A stretch of 64,000 bases of DNA from positions 186,001 through 250,000 of the forward strand of contig JADKFS010000012.1 in assembly GCA_016717335.1 (NCBI GenBank), given 5' to 3'. The first letter of the stretch is position 1, and each line of letters opens with the position of its first letter. This DNA is from Candidatus Ribeiella danica. GTDB taxonomy: Bacteria > Chloroflexota > Chloroflexia > Chloroflexales > Roseiflexaceae. This document shows positions 46,684-54,340 of this stretch, in pieces. The translations under genes and the position numbers were made by a program. Below the pieces are notes generated by a model. That model was not told the DNA's origin, ran no database searches, and saw nothing but the letters and a program-made list of their open reading frames with translations.

Positions 46684-47892
46684 GTGGCGAAGCGCATCCT
46701 GATCGTCGGCGCGCTGGACACCAAGGGCGCTGAGTTCGCCTACCTGCGCGACCAGATCGCCGGGCTAGGGGCCGACACCCTGGTGATGGACATCGGCGTG
46801 GTCGGCGAGCCGCCCTTCGCGCCGGGGATCGCCAGCGCCGAGGTGGCGCGCGCGGCCGGCGCCGACCTGGGGCAGCTCCGCGCGGACCACGACCGCGGCG
46901 CGGCGATGGCGGCGATGGGCCGCGGCGCGGCGGCGCTGGCGCGCCGGCTCTACGACGCGGGCGAGATCGCCGCGGTGGTGGGGATGGGCGGCAGCGGCGG
47001 CGCCTCGGTGATCGCCAGCGCCATGCGCGCCCTGCCGGTGCAGGCGCCCAAGCTGCTGGTGTTCACGCTGGCCGCCGGCGACATGAAGCCGTACCTCGGC
47101 AGCCGCAACATCACCGTCATGCCCTCGATCGTCGACGTGGCCGGCCTGAACCGCGTGAGCCGCCAGATCTTCTGCCACGCCGCCGCCGCGATCGTCGGGA
47201 TGCTCGATGCCGCCGCGCCGGCCGAGGACGACCGCCCGACCCTGGCCGCCAGCATGTTCGGCAACACCACGCCCTGCGTCGACCGCGCGCGCGCCGCGCT
47301 CGAGGCGGCTGGCTTCGAGGTGCTGGTCTTCCACGCCACCGGCACCGGCGGCGAGACGATGGAGGGGCTGATCCGCGACAGGCTGGTCGCCGGCGTGCTG
47401 GACCTGACCACGACCGAGTGGGCCGACGAGATCGCCGGCGGCATCCTGAGCGCCGGACCGACCCGGCTCGACGCCGCGGCGGCGGCGGGCGTGCCGCAGG
47501 TGGTCGGCCCGGGCTGCCTGGATATGGCCAACTTCGGCCCGCGCGCGAGCGTGCCGCCGCAGCACCAGGGCCGGCTGCTGTACGAGTGGAACCCGACCGT
47601 CACGCTGATGCGCACGACCGCCGAGGAGAACGCGCTGCTGGGGCGGATCTTCGCCGAGAAGCTCAACGCCGCGCGCGGCCCGACCCGGGTGCTGATCCCG
47701 CTGCGCGGCTTCTCGATGCTCGACAGCCCCGGCGAGCGCTTCTGGAGCCCCGAGGCCGACGCCGCCTTCGTCGCCGCGCTGCGCGCCGACCTGCGGCCCG
47801 ACATCCCGATCGAGCAGCTCGACGCCAATATCAACGACCCGGCCTTCGCCGACCGCGCCGCCGCCGCGCTGCTGGAGATGCTTGGGCGGTGA
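46684..47892 (+). CDS. UPF0261 / Tm-1-like ATP-binding domain protein (copy 2)
   Basis: A 402-residue paralogue of the protein at 35318: ILIVGALDTKGAEFAYLRDQ at the start, GGSGGASVIASAMRALPVQ, FGNTTPCVDRARAAL and RPDIPIEQLDANINDPAF at the end. The GTG at 46684 is preceded by TAGGAG. Here the next gene encodes a pfam09370-type TIM barrel, so the two together equal the two halves of plant Tm-1. This pairing suggests that the two proteins work as a complex or in successive steps. Confidence 0.88.
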   Translation: MAKRILIVGALDTKGAEFAYLRDQIAGLGADTLVMDIGVVGEPPFAPGIASAEVARAAGADLGQLRADHDRGAAMAAMGRGAAALARRLYDAGEIAAVVGMGGSGGASVIASAMRALPVQAPKLLVFTLAAGDMKPYLGSRNITVMPSIVDVAGLNRVSRQIFCHAAAAIVGMLDAAAPAEDDRPTLAASMFGNTTPCVDRARAALEAAGFEVLVFHATGTGGETMEGLIRDRLVAGVLDLTTTEWADEIAGGILSAGPTRLDAAAAAGVPQVVGPGCLDMANFGPRASVPPQHQGRLLYEWNPTVTLMRTTAEENALLGRIFAEKLNAARGPTRVLIPLRGFSMLDSPGERFWSPEADAAFVAALRADLRPDIPIEQLDANINDPAFADRAAAALLEMLGR

Positions 47893-47970
47893 CGATGATG
47901 GACGATGGACCAAGGACCAAGGACCAAAGATCACTGCCACCTTGTCACCTTGTCACCTTGTCACCTTGCC
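47893..47970. repeat. GACCAAG and CCTTGTCA arrays
   Basis: GGACGATGGACCAAGGACCAAGG... words (47900-47930) are followed by ACCTTGTC octamers (47939-47969). Two word families adjoin, as elsewhere. Confidence 0.83.
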
Positions 47971-47983
47971 AGGAAGGGACGCT

Positions 47984-48838
47984 ATGCCATTCATCACACG
48001 AGAGGACGCGCTGCAGCGCCTGCGCGCTCAGGTCGCCCAGGGTCGGCCGATCATCGGCGCGGGCGCGGGCACCGGGATCTCGGCCAAGTTCTCCGAGCGC
48101 GGCGGCGTCGACCTGATCATCATCTATAACTCGGGCCGCTACCGCATGGCCGGGCGCGGCAGCCTGGCCGGCATGCTGCCCTACGGCGACGCCAACGCGA
48201 TCGTCGCCGAGATGGCCGGCGAGGTGCTGCCGGTGGTGAAGAACACGCCCGTGCTGGCGGGCGTCTGCGGCACCGACCCGTTCCGGCTGATGCCGGTGTT
48301 CCTGCGCGAGATCCAGCGGCTCGGCTTCGACGGCGTGCAGAACTTCCCGACGGTCGGCCTGTTCGACGGCGTCTTTCGGGCCAACCTCGAGGAGACCGGC
48401 ATGGGCTACGGCCTGGAGGTCGACATGATCCGCCAGGCCCACCAGATCGGGCTGCTGACCTGCCCGTACGTGTTCGACCCCGACGAGGCCCGCGCGATGG
48501 CCGAGGCCGGCGCCGACGTGCTGGTGCCGCACATGGGCCTGACCACCAGCGGCAGCATCGGGGCGGCCACCGCGCTCACGCTCGACGACGCGGCGGCGCG
48601 GGTCCAGGCGATGCGCGACGCGGCGGTGCGGGTGCGCCCCGACATCCTGGTGCTCTGCCACGGCGGCCCGATCGCCGGCCCGTCCGACGCGCAGTACATC
48701 TTCGATCACAGCGAGGGCATCGCCGGGTTCTTCGGCGCGTCCAGCATCGAGCGGCTGGCGGTCGAGCCGGCGATCACCGACCAGGCGCGCCAGTTCAAAG
48801 ATCTGAGGCCGCGGGCGGTGGCCGGCAGTCGGCAATAG
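47984..48838 (+). CDS. pfam09370 TIM-barrel protein (PEP-hydrolase-like)
   Basis: A 284-residue barrel: RPIIGAGAGTGISAKFSERGG at the start, GVCGTDPFRLMPVFL, GFDGVQNFPTVGLFDGVFR, and GPSDAQYIFDH near the end. These are signatures of the family annotated as phosphoenolpyruvate hydrolase-like and related to the Tm-1 C-terminal half. Activity on PEP is not proven for most members; an aldolase/lyase role on a keto acid is equally possible. GGAAGGGA precedes the ATG. It follows UPF0261 copy 2, about 91 nt downstream. Confidence 0.87.
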   Translation: MPFITREDALQRLRAQVAQGRPIIGAGAGTGISAKFSERGGVDLIIIYNSGRYRMAGRGSLAGMLPYGDANAIVAEMAGEVLPVVKNTPVLAGVCGTDPFRLMPVFLREIQRLGFDGVQNFPTVGLFDGVFRANLEETGMGYGLEVDMIRQAHQIGLLTCPYVFDPDEARAMAEAGADVLVPHMGLTTSGSIGAATALTLDDAAARVQAMRDAAVRVRPDILVLCHGGPIAGPSDAQYIFDHSEGIAGFFGASSIERLAVEPAITDQARQFKDLRPRAVAGSRQ

Positions 48839-48945
48839 GCAGTCGGCAGTCGGCAATTCCAGCGTTCAAACGTTCAACGTTCAACGTTCAACGTTCACCC
48901 GGTCACCTTGTCATCTTCCCAAGCCCCAAGTCCCAAGTCCCACAA
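48826..48945. repeat. CGGCAGT, AACGTTC, TTGTC and CCCAAGT arrays
   Basis: Four word families in a row: GGCAGTCGGCAATAGGCAGTC at the TIM-barrel stop, TTCAAACGTTCAACGTTCAAC (48864-48895), CCGGTCACCTTGTC, then CCCAAGCCCCAAGTCCC (48918-48942), ending at the cupin ribosome site. Confidence 0.88.
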
Positions 48946-48955
48946 GGAGGCGACA

Positions 48956-49372
48956 ATGCAACAATCAGGCACAGGCTGGGTCGTGTACGGCGACGACGTC
49001 GAGTCGGTCGCGTTCGACTGGGGCGTGGTCAAGATCCTGAGCGAGCCGGCGGTGACGGGCGCGGATCGCTTCAGCTTCGGCATGGTCGTGCTGGCGCCCG
49101 GCAAGGGCCACGAGCGCCACAACCACCCCGGCGCCGAGGAGATCATCTACGTGATGTCGGGCGAGGGCGAGCAGATGATCGACGACCAGGAGCCGATCCA
49201 CGTCCGCGCCGGCGCCAGCATCTACATCCCCGCCGACGTGTACCACTCGACGCTGAACACCGGCTGGGAGCCGCTGCGCCTGCTGATCGTCTACTCGCCG
49301 GCGGGCCCCGAGCGGCTGCTGCGCGACATCCCCGGCTGCCGCGTGCTCGCGCCCGGCCAGCTGCCCGGCTAG
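48956..49372 (+). CDS. Cupin-domain protein
   Basis: A 138-residue single cupin. Motif 1 GKGHERHNHPGAEEIIYVMSGEG carries His/His/Glu ligands and motif 2 ends with the His of DVYHSTLNTG. Such small cupins in sugar loci are isomerases (for example keto-sugar or uronate isomerases) or ligand binders. AAGGAGG is 6 nt before the ATG. It closes the importer-side part of the cluster before the regulator gene. Confidence 0.87.
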   Translation: MQQSGTGWVVYGDDVESVAFDWGVVKILSEPAVTGADRFSFGMVVLAPGKGHERHNHPGAEEIIYVMSGEGEQMIDDQEPIHVRAGASIYIPADVYHSTLNTGWEPLRLLIVYSPAGPERLLRDIPGCRVLAPGQLPG

Positions 49373-49465
49373 CGCCGCAGCCATGCAGCGATCCGGCAAA
49401 AGCGCGGTATGATAGACGGGTGATATACGCTCTCCAGGGGCATAGATGCGCTGCAGGATACCTCT

Positions 49466-50158
49466 ATGACAAACGGGCAGAACCGCGACGACGTCGCATC
49501 TCTCACCGAGAAAGCCTACCAGGCGATCTCCAGCGCGATCGCCCGGCTCGAGCTGCAGCCGGGCGAGGCGCTCACCCAGGATCGGCTGGCGAAGTGGCTC
49601 TCGATCAGCAGGACGCCGGTGCGCGAGGCGCTGCGGCGCCTGGAGCAAGATGGCATCATCCAGACCGCGCCGGGCCGCGGGCTGATCGTCACCGAGCTGA
49701 CGATCAAGGACGTCCAGGACCTGCTCGAGATGCTGGGCCTGCTCGACACGCACGCCGCCTACCTGGCAGCCCAGCGCCGCAGCCCGGCCCAGGCCGATCA
49801 GCTGGTCGCGATCGCCGCGGCGCTCAGCGGCGCGGCCGAGCGCTACGACATCGAGGCGTGGGACCGGATCGACCACCCGTACCACGAGACGCTGCTCGAC
49901 GCCTCGGGCAACCAGTTTCTGCGCCGCTCGATCGAGGACGTGCGCCGGCGGCTGCAGCGGATCACCTACCACCTGGCGATCCAGCCCGAGCACCTGCTGG
50001 CCGGCACGCGCGAGCACGTCGACCTGGCGCAGGCGATCTACCACGGCGACCCGGACGCGGCCGCCGGGGTCATGCGCCAGCACCTCGACACAATGCGGCT
50101 GATGGCGATGAATATGATCAGGACGCACATCGTGCCGGTGCGCGGCGAGCGCTTCTAG
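49466..50158 (+). CDS. GntR-family regulator with FCD ligand domain
   Basis: A 230-residue protein. Winged HTH (about 10-75; GEALTQDRLAKWLSISRTPVREALRRLEQDG) plus an all-helical FCD domain (about 85-220) with metal-site-type residues (RIDHPYHETLL; HVDLAQAIYHGD). FCD regulators usually repress sugar-acid or organic-acid catabolic operons until their ligand binds. The gene sits within the catabolic cluster, which is the obvious target. A TATGAT -10-like hexamer lies at 49408-49413. No clear operator palindrome was found by eye. Confidence 0.93.
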   Translation: MTNGQNRDDVASLTEKAYQAISSAIARLELQPGEALTQDRLAKWLSISRTPVREALRRLEQDGIIQTAPGRGLIVTELTIKDVQDLLEMLGLLDTHAAYLAAQRRSPAQADQLVAIAAALSGAAERYDIEAWDRIDHPYHETLLDASGNQFLRRSIEDVRRRLQRITYHLAIQPEHLLAGTREHVDLAQAIYHGDPDAAAGVMRQHLDTMRLMAMNMIRTHIVPVRGERF

Positions 50159-50275
50159 CAGTAGGCAGCAGCCAGTAGTCAGTAGTCGGCATCATTGTGA
50201 ATCATTGTGCTTCAATGGTACTGACTGCTGAAATCTGACTACCGACTACCGAGATTCTGCAATCTGCAATAATCG
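50159..50275. repeat. CAGTAGT/GACTACC hairpin array plus GATTCTGC words
   Basis: CAGTAGGCAGCAGCCAGTAG (50159) faces ACTGACTGCTGAAATCTGACT (50220-50240); then ACCGACTACCG and TCTGCAATCTGCAAT words to 50270. Confidence 0.85.
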
Positions 50276-50292
50276 AAGGGGAGGGACCAACG

Positions 50293-51294
50293 ATGGCACG
50301 ACCTGTTACGCTTGTTACGGCACAGTGGGCCGACATGCCGCTGGAGCGGCTGGTCAAGCTGACGAAGGGCTGGGGCTTCGACGGCTTGGAGCTGGCCTGC
50401 TGGGGCATTCACGTGGATGTTGTCAAGGCGGCCGAATCCGATGCCTACGCGCGCGAGCTGCGCGAGCTGCTGGAGCAGAACGGCCTGCAGCTCGTCGCGC
50501 TCGCGGCGCACCTGGCTGGCCAGGCGGTGGCCGATAAGGTGATCGACGAGCGCCACAAGAGCATCCTGCACCCGCGCGTCTGGGGCGACGGCGACCCCGA
50601 GGGGGTTCGGGCGCGTGCTGCGGAGGAGCTGAAGGCCACCGCGCACGCCGCGGCCCGGCTGGGAGTCAAGGTCGTCACCGGCTTCACCGGCTCGCCGATC
50701 TGGCACGCGCTGGCGATGTTCCCGCCGGTGCCGCCCGAGATGATCGAAGGCGGCTACCAGGAGTTCGCCGACCGCTGGAACCCGGTGCTGGACGTGTTCG
50801 ACCAGGCTGGCGTCAAGTTCGCGCTGGAGGTACACCCCGGCGAGATCGCCTACGACTTCTGGACCACCCGCCGGACGCTCGACGCGATCGGCAACCGGCC
50901 GGCGTTCGGCATCAACTTCGACCCGAGCCACCTGTACTGGCAGATGCTCGACCCGGTCGAGTTCGTGTACGAGTACGGCAAGCAGATCTACCACATGCAC
51001 GTCAAGGAGTCGGTGCGCAACCTGAACGGGCGCAACGGCATCCTCTCGTCGCACCTGTTCTTCGGCGACCACCGGCGCGGCTGGGACTTCGTCTCGCCCG
51101 GGCGCGGCGGCGTGCCGTTCGAGCGGATCTTCCGCGCGCTCAACGACGTGGGCTACCAGGGCCCGCTCTCGATCGAGTGGGAGGATAACGGCATGAATCG
51201 CGAGCTTGGCGCGCCCGAGGCGATCGAGCTGGTACGGCGGCTCGACCTGACCCCCTCGACCCAGGCGTTCGACGATGCGTTCAAGCAGAAGTAG
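50293..51294 (+). CDS. Xylose-isomerase-like TIM-barrel epimerase/isomerase (third of three)
   Basis: A 333-residue barrel, longer than the other two. VTLVTAQWADMPLERL at the start, KFALEVHPGEIAYDF (metal Glu/His), GINFDPSHLYWQ (Asp/His), YHMHVKES and LSIEWEDNGM at the end fit sugar-phosphate isomerase/epimerase-like proteins of the IolE/IolH kind. GAAGGGGAGGG precedes the ATG. With the other barrels it implies several isomerisation steps for one imported compound or family of compounds. Confidence 0.88.
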   Translation: MARPVTLVTAQWADMPLERLVKLTKGWGFDGLELACWGIHVDVVKAAESDAYARELRELLEQNGLQLVALAAHLAGQAVADKVIDERHKSILHPRVWGDGDPEGVRARAAEELKATAHAAARLGVKVVTGFTGSPIWHALAMFPPVPPEMIEGGYQEFADRWNPVLDVFDQAGVKFALEVHPGEIAYDFWTTRRTLDAIGNRPAFGINFDPSHLYWQMLDPVEFVYEYGKQIYHMHVKESVRNLNGRNGILSSHLFFGDHRRGWDFVSPGRGGVPFERIFRALNDVGYQGPLSIEWEDNGMNRELGAPEAIELVRRLDLTPSTQAFDDAFKQK

Positions 51295-51398
51295 CCCTCA
51301 GTAGTCAGTAATCAGCTTTCAGTAGTCAGTACCGATGCAGGTCAGCGTATTGCACTGCGACGAGGTACTGACTACTGACTACTGGCTACCGGCTACCG
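51295..51398. repeat. CAGTAGT/GACTACT hairpin array
   Basis: CTCAGTAGTCAGTAATCAGC and TTCAGTAGTCAG (51298-51328) face GGTACTGACTACTGACTACTG (51364-51384), followed by GCTACCGGCTACCGGC. Confidence 0.87.
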
Positions 51399-51409
51399 GC
51401 TTCAAACAT

Positions 51410-52186
51410 ATGGCTCTACAAGACAGAGTGGCGATCGTCACCGGCGCGAGCCGCGAGATCGGCGCGGCGATGGCCGAGCGGCTGGCCGCGGCGGGCGCCG
51501 CCGTGCTGGTGACGCACTACCGGGAGCCGGATCGCGCCGGGCAGGTGGTCGAGCGGATCGTGGCGGCGGGCGGGCGCGCGCTGGCTCACGACGCCGACCT
51601 GTCGAGCGTCGCCGAGAACTACCGGCTGGTCGCGCGCGCGGTCGAGGCGTTCGGCCGGCTGGACATCTTCGTGGCCAACGCCGGCCTGACGATCTTCAAG
51701 CCGTTCCTGGAGACCGACGAGCGCGCCTGGGATACGCTGGCCGGGCTCAACCTGAAGGGGTCGTTCTTCGGCGCGCAGGCGGCCGCACGCCAGATGATCG
51801 CCCAGGGCGCGCGCGCCGGCCGCTACGGCGGGCGGATCGTCTTCTCGTCCTCGGTCACCGGCGTGCAGGGCGTGCCGAACCTGTCGGCCTACGGCATCAC
51901 CAAGGCCGGGCTGCGCCACATGGCCCGCACGCTGGCGCCCGAGCTCGGCCGCTACGGCATCACCGTCAACGCGCTCGGGATCGGCGCGGTGGTCAACGCG
52001 CGCAACCTGCAGGACGACCCCGAGTACGCCAGCCACTGGGGCGGCGTCATCCCGACCGGCCGCGCGCTGCAGCCCGCCGACGTCGCCTCGGCGCTGCTCT
52101 ACCTGGCCTCGCCCGAGGCCGAGATGATCACCGGCCACACGCTGCTGATCGAGGGCGGCTGGACGGCGCTCAGCCCAATTCCGTAG
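51410..52186 (+). CDS. Short-chain dehydrogenase/reductase
   Basis: A 258-residue SDR. Cofactor motif TGASREIGAAM (Glu where most have Gly: TGASRGIG), NAG at about 89, catalytic Ser in VFSSSVTG and YGITK (Tyr/Lys), and C-terminal ASPEAEMITGHTLLIEGGW are intact. It oxidises or reduces a hydroxyl group and is probably another dehydrogenase of the catabolic cluster. No Shine-Dalgarno is seen ahead of ATG 51410; repeat sequence occupies that zone. It is the last gene of the cluster. Confidence 0.9.
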   Translation: MALQDRVAIVTGASREIGAAMAERLAAAGAAVLVTHYREPDRAGQVVERIVAAGGRALAHDADLSSVAENYRLVARAVEAFGRLDIFVANAGLTIFKPFLETDERAWDTLAGLNLKGSFFGAQAAARQMIAQGARAGRYGGRIVFSSSVTGVQGVPNLSAYGITKAGLRHMARTLAPELGRYGITVNALGIGAVVNARNLQDDPEYASHWGGVIPTGRALQPADVASALLYLASPEAEMITGHTLLIEGGWTALSPIP

Positions 52187-52204
52187 CTGGCCCTCACCCC
52201 CCTG

Positions 52205-52282
52205 CCCCCCTCTCCCATTTTGGGAGAGGGGGGATTCGTGGTGGTGCTGCGGTGCGCTGCAAAGCAGCGCACCGCAGCACCA
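52205..52282. repeat. Two perfect hairpins after the SDR gene
   Basis: First: 13-bp arms at 52205-52217 and 52221-52233, loop TTT. Second: 19-bp arms at 52242-52260 and 52264-52282, loop AAA. Likely end of the catabolic transcription unit, though no clean U-run follows. Confidence 0.87.
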
Positions 52283-52361
52283 TCGGACACACCCCCGCCC
52301 CTGGCGGGGGCAGGGGGTGGGGTTTCCAAAGTCAGAAAGGCTCGACATAACGATTTGTAAC

Positions 52362-52388
52362 TTGCCAGATCGGTCTCATGGCTATAAT
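52362..52388 (+). promoter_or_regulatory. Putative promoter of the phasin-like gene
   Basis: TATAAT at 52383-52388 is a perfect -10. TTGCCA at 52362-52367 is the best -35, with a short 15-bp spacer. The leader is about 48 nt to the ATG at 52443. Confidence 0.55.
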
Positions 52389-52442
52389 GAACGCACTGTC
52401 AATGTGATCGCAAGACGTAACAGCGCGTCTAAGGAGGAAGCC

Positions 52443-52922
52443 ATGAGCGACTGGAACAAGCAGGTCGAAGAGACCATGAAGAGCTGGACGAAGGCGCAGC
52501 AGCAGCTATGGGAGAACTGGAAGTCGGCGATGCCCAAGACTGGCTCGACGCAGGCGAACGAGGCGTGGGATCAGGCCTTCAGCTTCTGGAAAGATGCGGT
52601 CGACAAATCGTTGAACGCGCAGGTCGAGTGGGCCAGCATGTGGGCCAACAGTGTCAAGTCGGCGACCGGCGCCCCGAAGGAGTGGACTGCCTGGACCGAC
52701 CAGGTCGTTGCGACGATGAAGACCTGGAACGAGTCGCAGACCCAGCTTTGGAACAGCATGTTCGAATCGATGAAGCAGGCCACGCCCGACACGCTGACCC
52801 AGCGCATGGACGAGGGCGCGCAGCTCGTGTTCCAGACCTGGCAGGACGCGATCCACCGCGCGGTCGAGGCCCAGAAAGAGCTGACCAAGTACTGGGCGGT
52901 CGGCAACGCGAAGGAGAAATAG
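52443..52922 (+). CDS. Phasin-like amphipathic helical protein
   Basis: A 159-residue protein made of long amphipathic helices rich in Trp, Gln and Lys (MSDWNKQVEETMKSWTKAQQ; WNSMFESMKQATPDTL). It has no signal peptide. The pattern resembles phasins and other granule- or lipid-surface proteins, but no polyhydroxyalkanoate genes are near, so the label is only descriptive. Own -10 TATAAT, a strong AAGGAGG ribosome site and a terminator-type hairpin downstream make it a monocistronic, probably well-expressed gene. Confidence 0.7.
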   Translation: MSDWNKQVEETMKSWTKAQQQLWENWKSAMPKTGSTQANEAWDQAFSFWKDAVDKSLNAQVEWASMWANSVKSATGAPKEWTAWTDQVVATMKTWNESQTQLWNSMFESMKQATPDTLTQRMDEGAQLVFQTWQDAIHRAVEAQKELTKYWAVGNAKEK

Positions 52923-52950
52923 CCCGGCTCGGCGCCGCGCCTTCTCTCTG

Positions 52951-52979
52951 GACCCCCGCTCCCGAAAGGAGCGGGGGTC
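52951..52979 (+). terminator. Terminator-like hairpin after the phasin-like gene
   Basis: GACCCCCGCTCC, loop CGAAA, GGAGCGGGGGTC: perfect 12-bp stem with a CGAAA loop; the following GTCATTTAT is a weak U-tract. Confidence 0.65.
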
Positions 52980-53009
52980 GTCATTTATACCCTTCCCCCC
53001 TTGCCCTCT

Positions 53010-53086
53010 CCCCCCTCCCCCTCGCGAGGGGGGGGGTTTTGGCGGTGTGGTGCTGTGGTGCGCTGGAGCGGGCCGCACCACACCGC
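53010..53086. repeat. Intergenic hairpins before the recombinase gene
   Basis: A CCCCCTCGCGAGGGGG palindrome near 53016-53033 and 12-bp arms GCGGTGTGGTGC (53042-53053) and GCACCACACCGC (53075-53086). Same family as 56816-56848. Confidence 0.75.
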
Positions 53087-53169
53087 AATGGTCATCTGCC
53101 GCCATCCCATGGCAAGCAACACCCCAAAAAGGCAGGGGGGCGCGGGCCGGTGACGCGCCGCGCGCGTGC

Positions 53170-53175
53170 TATAAT
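53170..53175 (+). promoter_or_regulatory. -10 element 7 bp before the recombinase ATG
   Basis: TATAAT is perfect, and the expected start of transcription falls on or next to the ATG at 53183, implying a leaderless mRNA. The -35 is not convincing (GTGACG at 53150). Confidence 0.55.
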
Positions 53176-53182
53176 AGCCGCA

Positions 53183-54241
53183 ATGACACCCGAGCAGCCA
53201 ACACAGCCGATGACCCTCGCCGCTGCCGGCGACGCCTGGGCCGCCGCGCAGCGCGCGCGCCGCAAGCCGCTGGCCGCGCCGACGATCGCCTCCTACTGCG
53301 ATGCCTGGCGCTCGTTCGCCGCCTGGTCCGAGCGCCAGGGCCGCCGCACGGTCGCCGAGCTGGGCGTGACCGACCTGGCGCGCTGGATCGACTCGCTCGA
53401 CCGCAAGGCCGACGGCACCGCGCTGACCTACAGCCACGGCGCGCTGGCGGTCTGCAAGTTCCTGGCCGACCGCGGCGAGCTGCAGTGCGACCTGGCGGTG
53501 CTGCGCATGCACCTGCGCGACGCGCTGCCGCGCGCTCCGGCCGGCCGCGCGCCCGACGTGCCCGACCTGCGGCGGCTGGTCGGCTTCTACGACGCCGAGC
53601 TGCCGGCAGGCGACCAGGGCAGCGCGCGCGAGCGCGAGCGGCTGAACGGGCTGCGCAATGCTATGCTGCTGCACCTGCTGTTCTCCACCGGCGCGCGGAT
53701 CTCCGAGCTGCTGGCGCTCGACGCCGGCGACGTGCGCGACGACGACGGGCGGGTCGCCCCGCGCACCCACGTGGTCGGCAAGGGCAGCCGGCGGCGCGCA
53801 GTGTTCCTGCGGCCGCACGCGCAGCGGGCGATCGAGCGCTACCTGCTGGCGCGCCGGGCGGCCTTCCCGCGCGCCGAGCCGCTGATCATCTCGCACGGCC
53901 CGCGCGGCGCCGGCGGGCGGCTCAACCGCGTCGCGGCCTGGGCGATCGTCACCGGCGCCGCGCAGACGCTGGCCGACCAGCTTGAGGCCGATGGCCGCCG
54001 CCGCGAGGCCAGGCTGCTGCGCGAGACGACGCCGCACACCTTCCGGCACTTCGTGGCGATGTGGCTGCTCAACGAGGGCGCCCAGATCTCCGAGGTGGCG
54101 GCGCTGCTCGGCCACGCCAACACCCGCATCACCGAGCAGTACTACGCCCGCCACACCGACGACCGGCTCCAGGAGCTGCACGACCAGTTCGCGCCCGACC
54201 CGGAGAGAGACAAGGAGACAAGGAGACCGGGTGAACGATGA
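53183..54241 (+). CDS. Tyrosine recombinase / integrase (XerC/D-like)
   Basis: A 352-residue recombinase. SAM-like N-terminal DNA-binding domain (about 8-100) and catalytic domain with Arg in TGARISELLALD, Lys in VVGKGSRRR, HTFRH, and LGHANTRITEQYYARH (His and nucleophile Tyr). All five active-site residues are present. Function could be chromosome-dimer resolution or integration; no dif or att site was identified next to it, and no phage or transposon genes adjoin. The last codons (ERDKETRRPGER) are translated from GGAGACAA-type octamers, so the C-terminus and stop come from a repeat array. No Shine-Dalgarno, consistent with leaderless start. Confidence 0.92.
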   Translation: MTPEQPTQPMTLAAAGDAWAAAQRARRKPLAAPTIASYCDAWRSFAAWSERQGRRTVAELGVTDLARWIDSLDRKADGTALTYSHGALAVCKFLADRGELQCDLAVLRMHLRDALPRAPAGRAPDVPDLRRLVGFYDAELPAGDQGSARERERLNGLRNAMLLHLLFSTGARISELLALDAGDVRDDDGRVAPRTHVVGKGSRRRAVFLRPHAQRAIERYLLARRAAFPRAEPLIISHGPRGAGGRLNRVAAWAIVTGAAQTLADQLEADGRRREARLLRETTPHTFRHFVAMWLLNEGAQISEVAALLGHANTRITEQYYARHTDDRLQELHDQFAPDPERDKETRRPGER

Positions 54242-54338
54242 ACGATGAACGATGAACGTTTGAACGATGAACGTTTGAACGTTTGAACGCTGGAATTGCC
54301 GACCGCCGACCGCCGACTGCCGACTGCCGACTGGCTGC
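54203..54338. repeat. GGAGACAA, GAACGTT and GCCGACT arrays
   Basis: GAGACAAGGAGACAAGGAGA at the recombinase end, GAACGATGAACGTTTGAACG words (54232-54290), then GCCGACCGCCGACTGCCGAC words (54297-54332). The segment 54262-54384 is repeated at about 55462-55572. Confidence 0.9.
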
Positions 54339-54340
54339 TC

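Noticed and set aside
53183..54241. Recombinase as sign of a prophage or integrative element
   Set aside because: No phage structural, conjugation or transposase genes, and no att-type direct repeats were seen around it.
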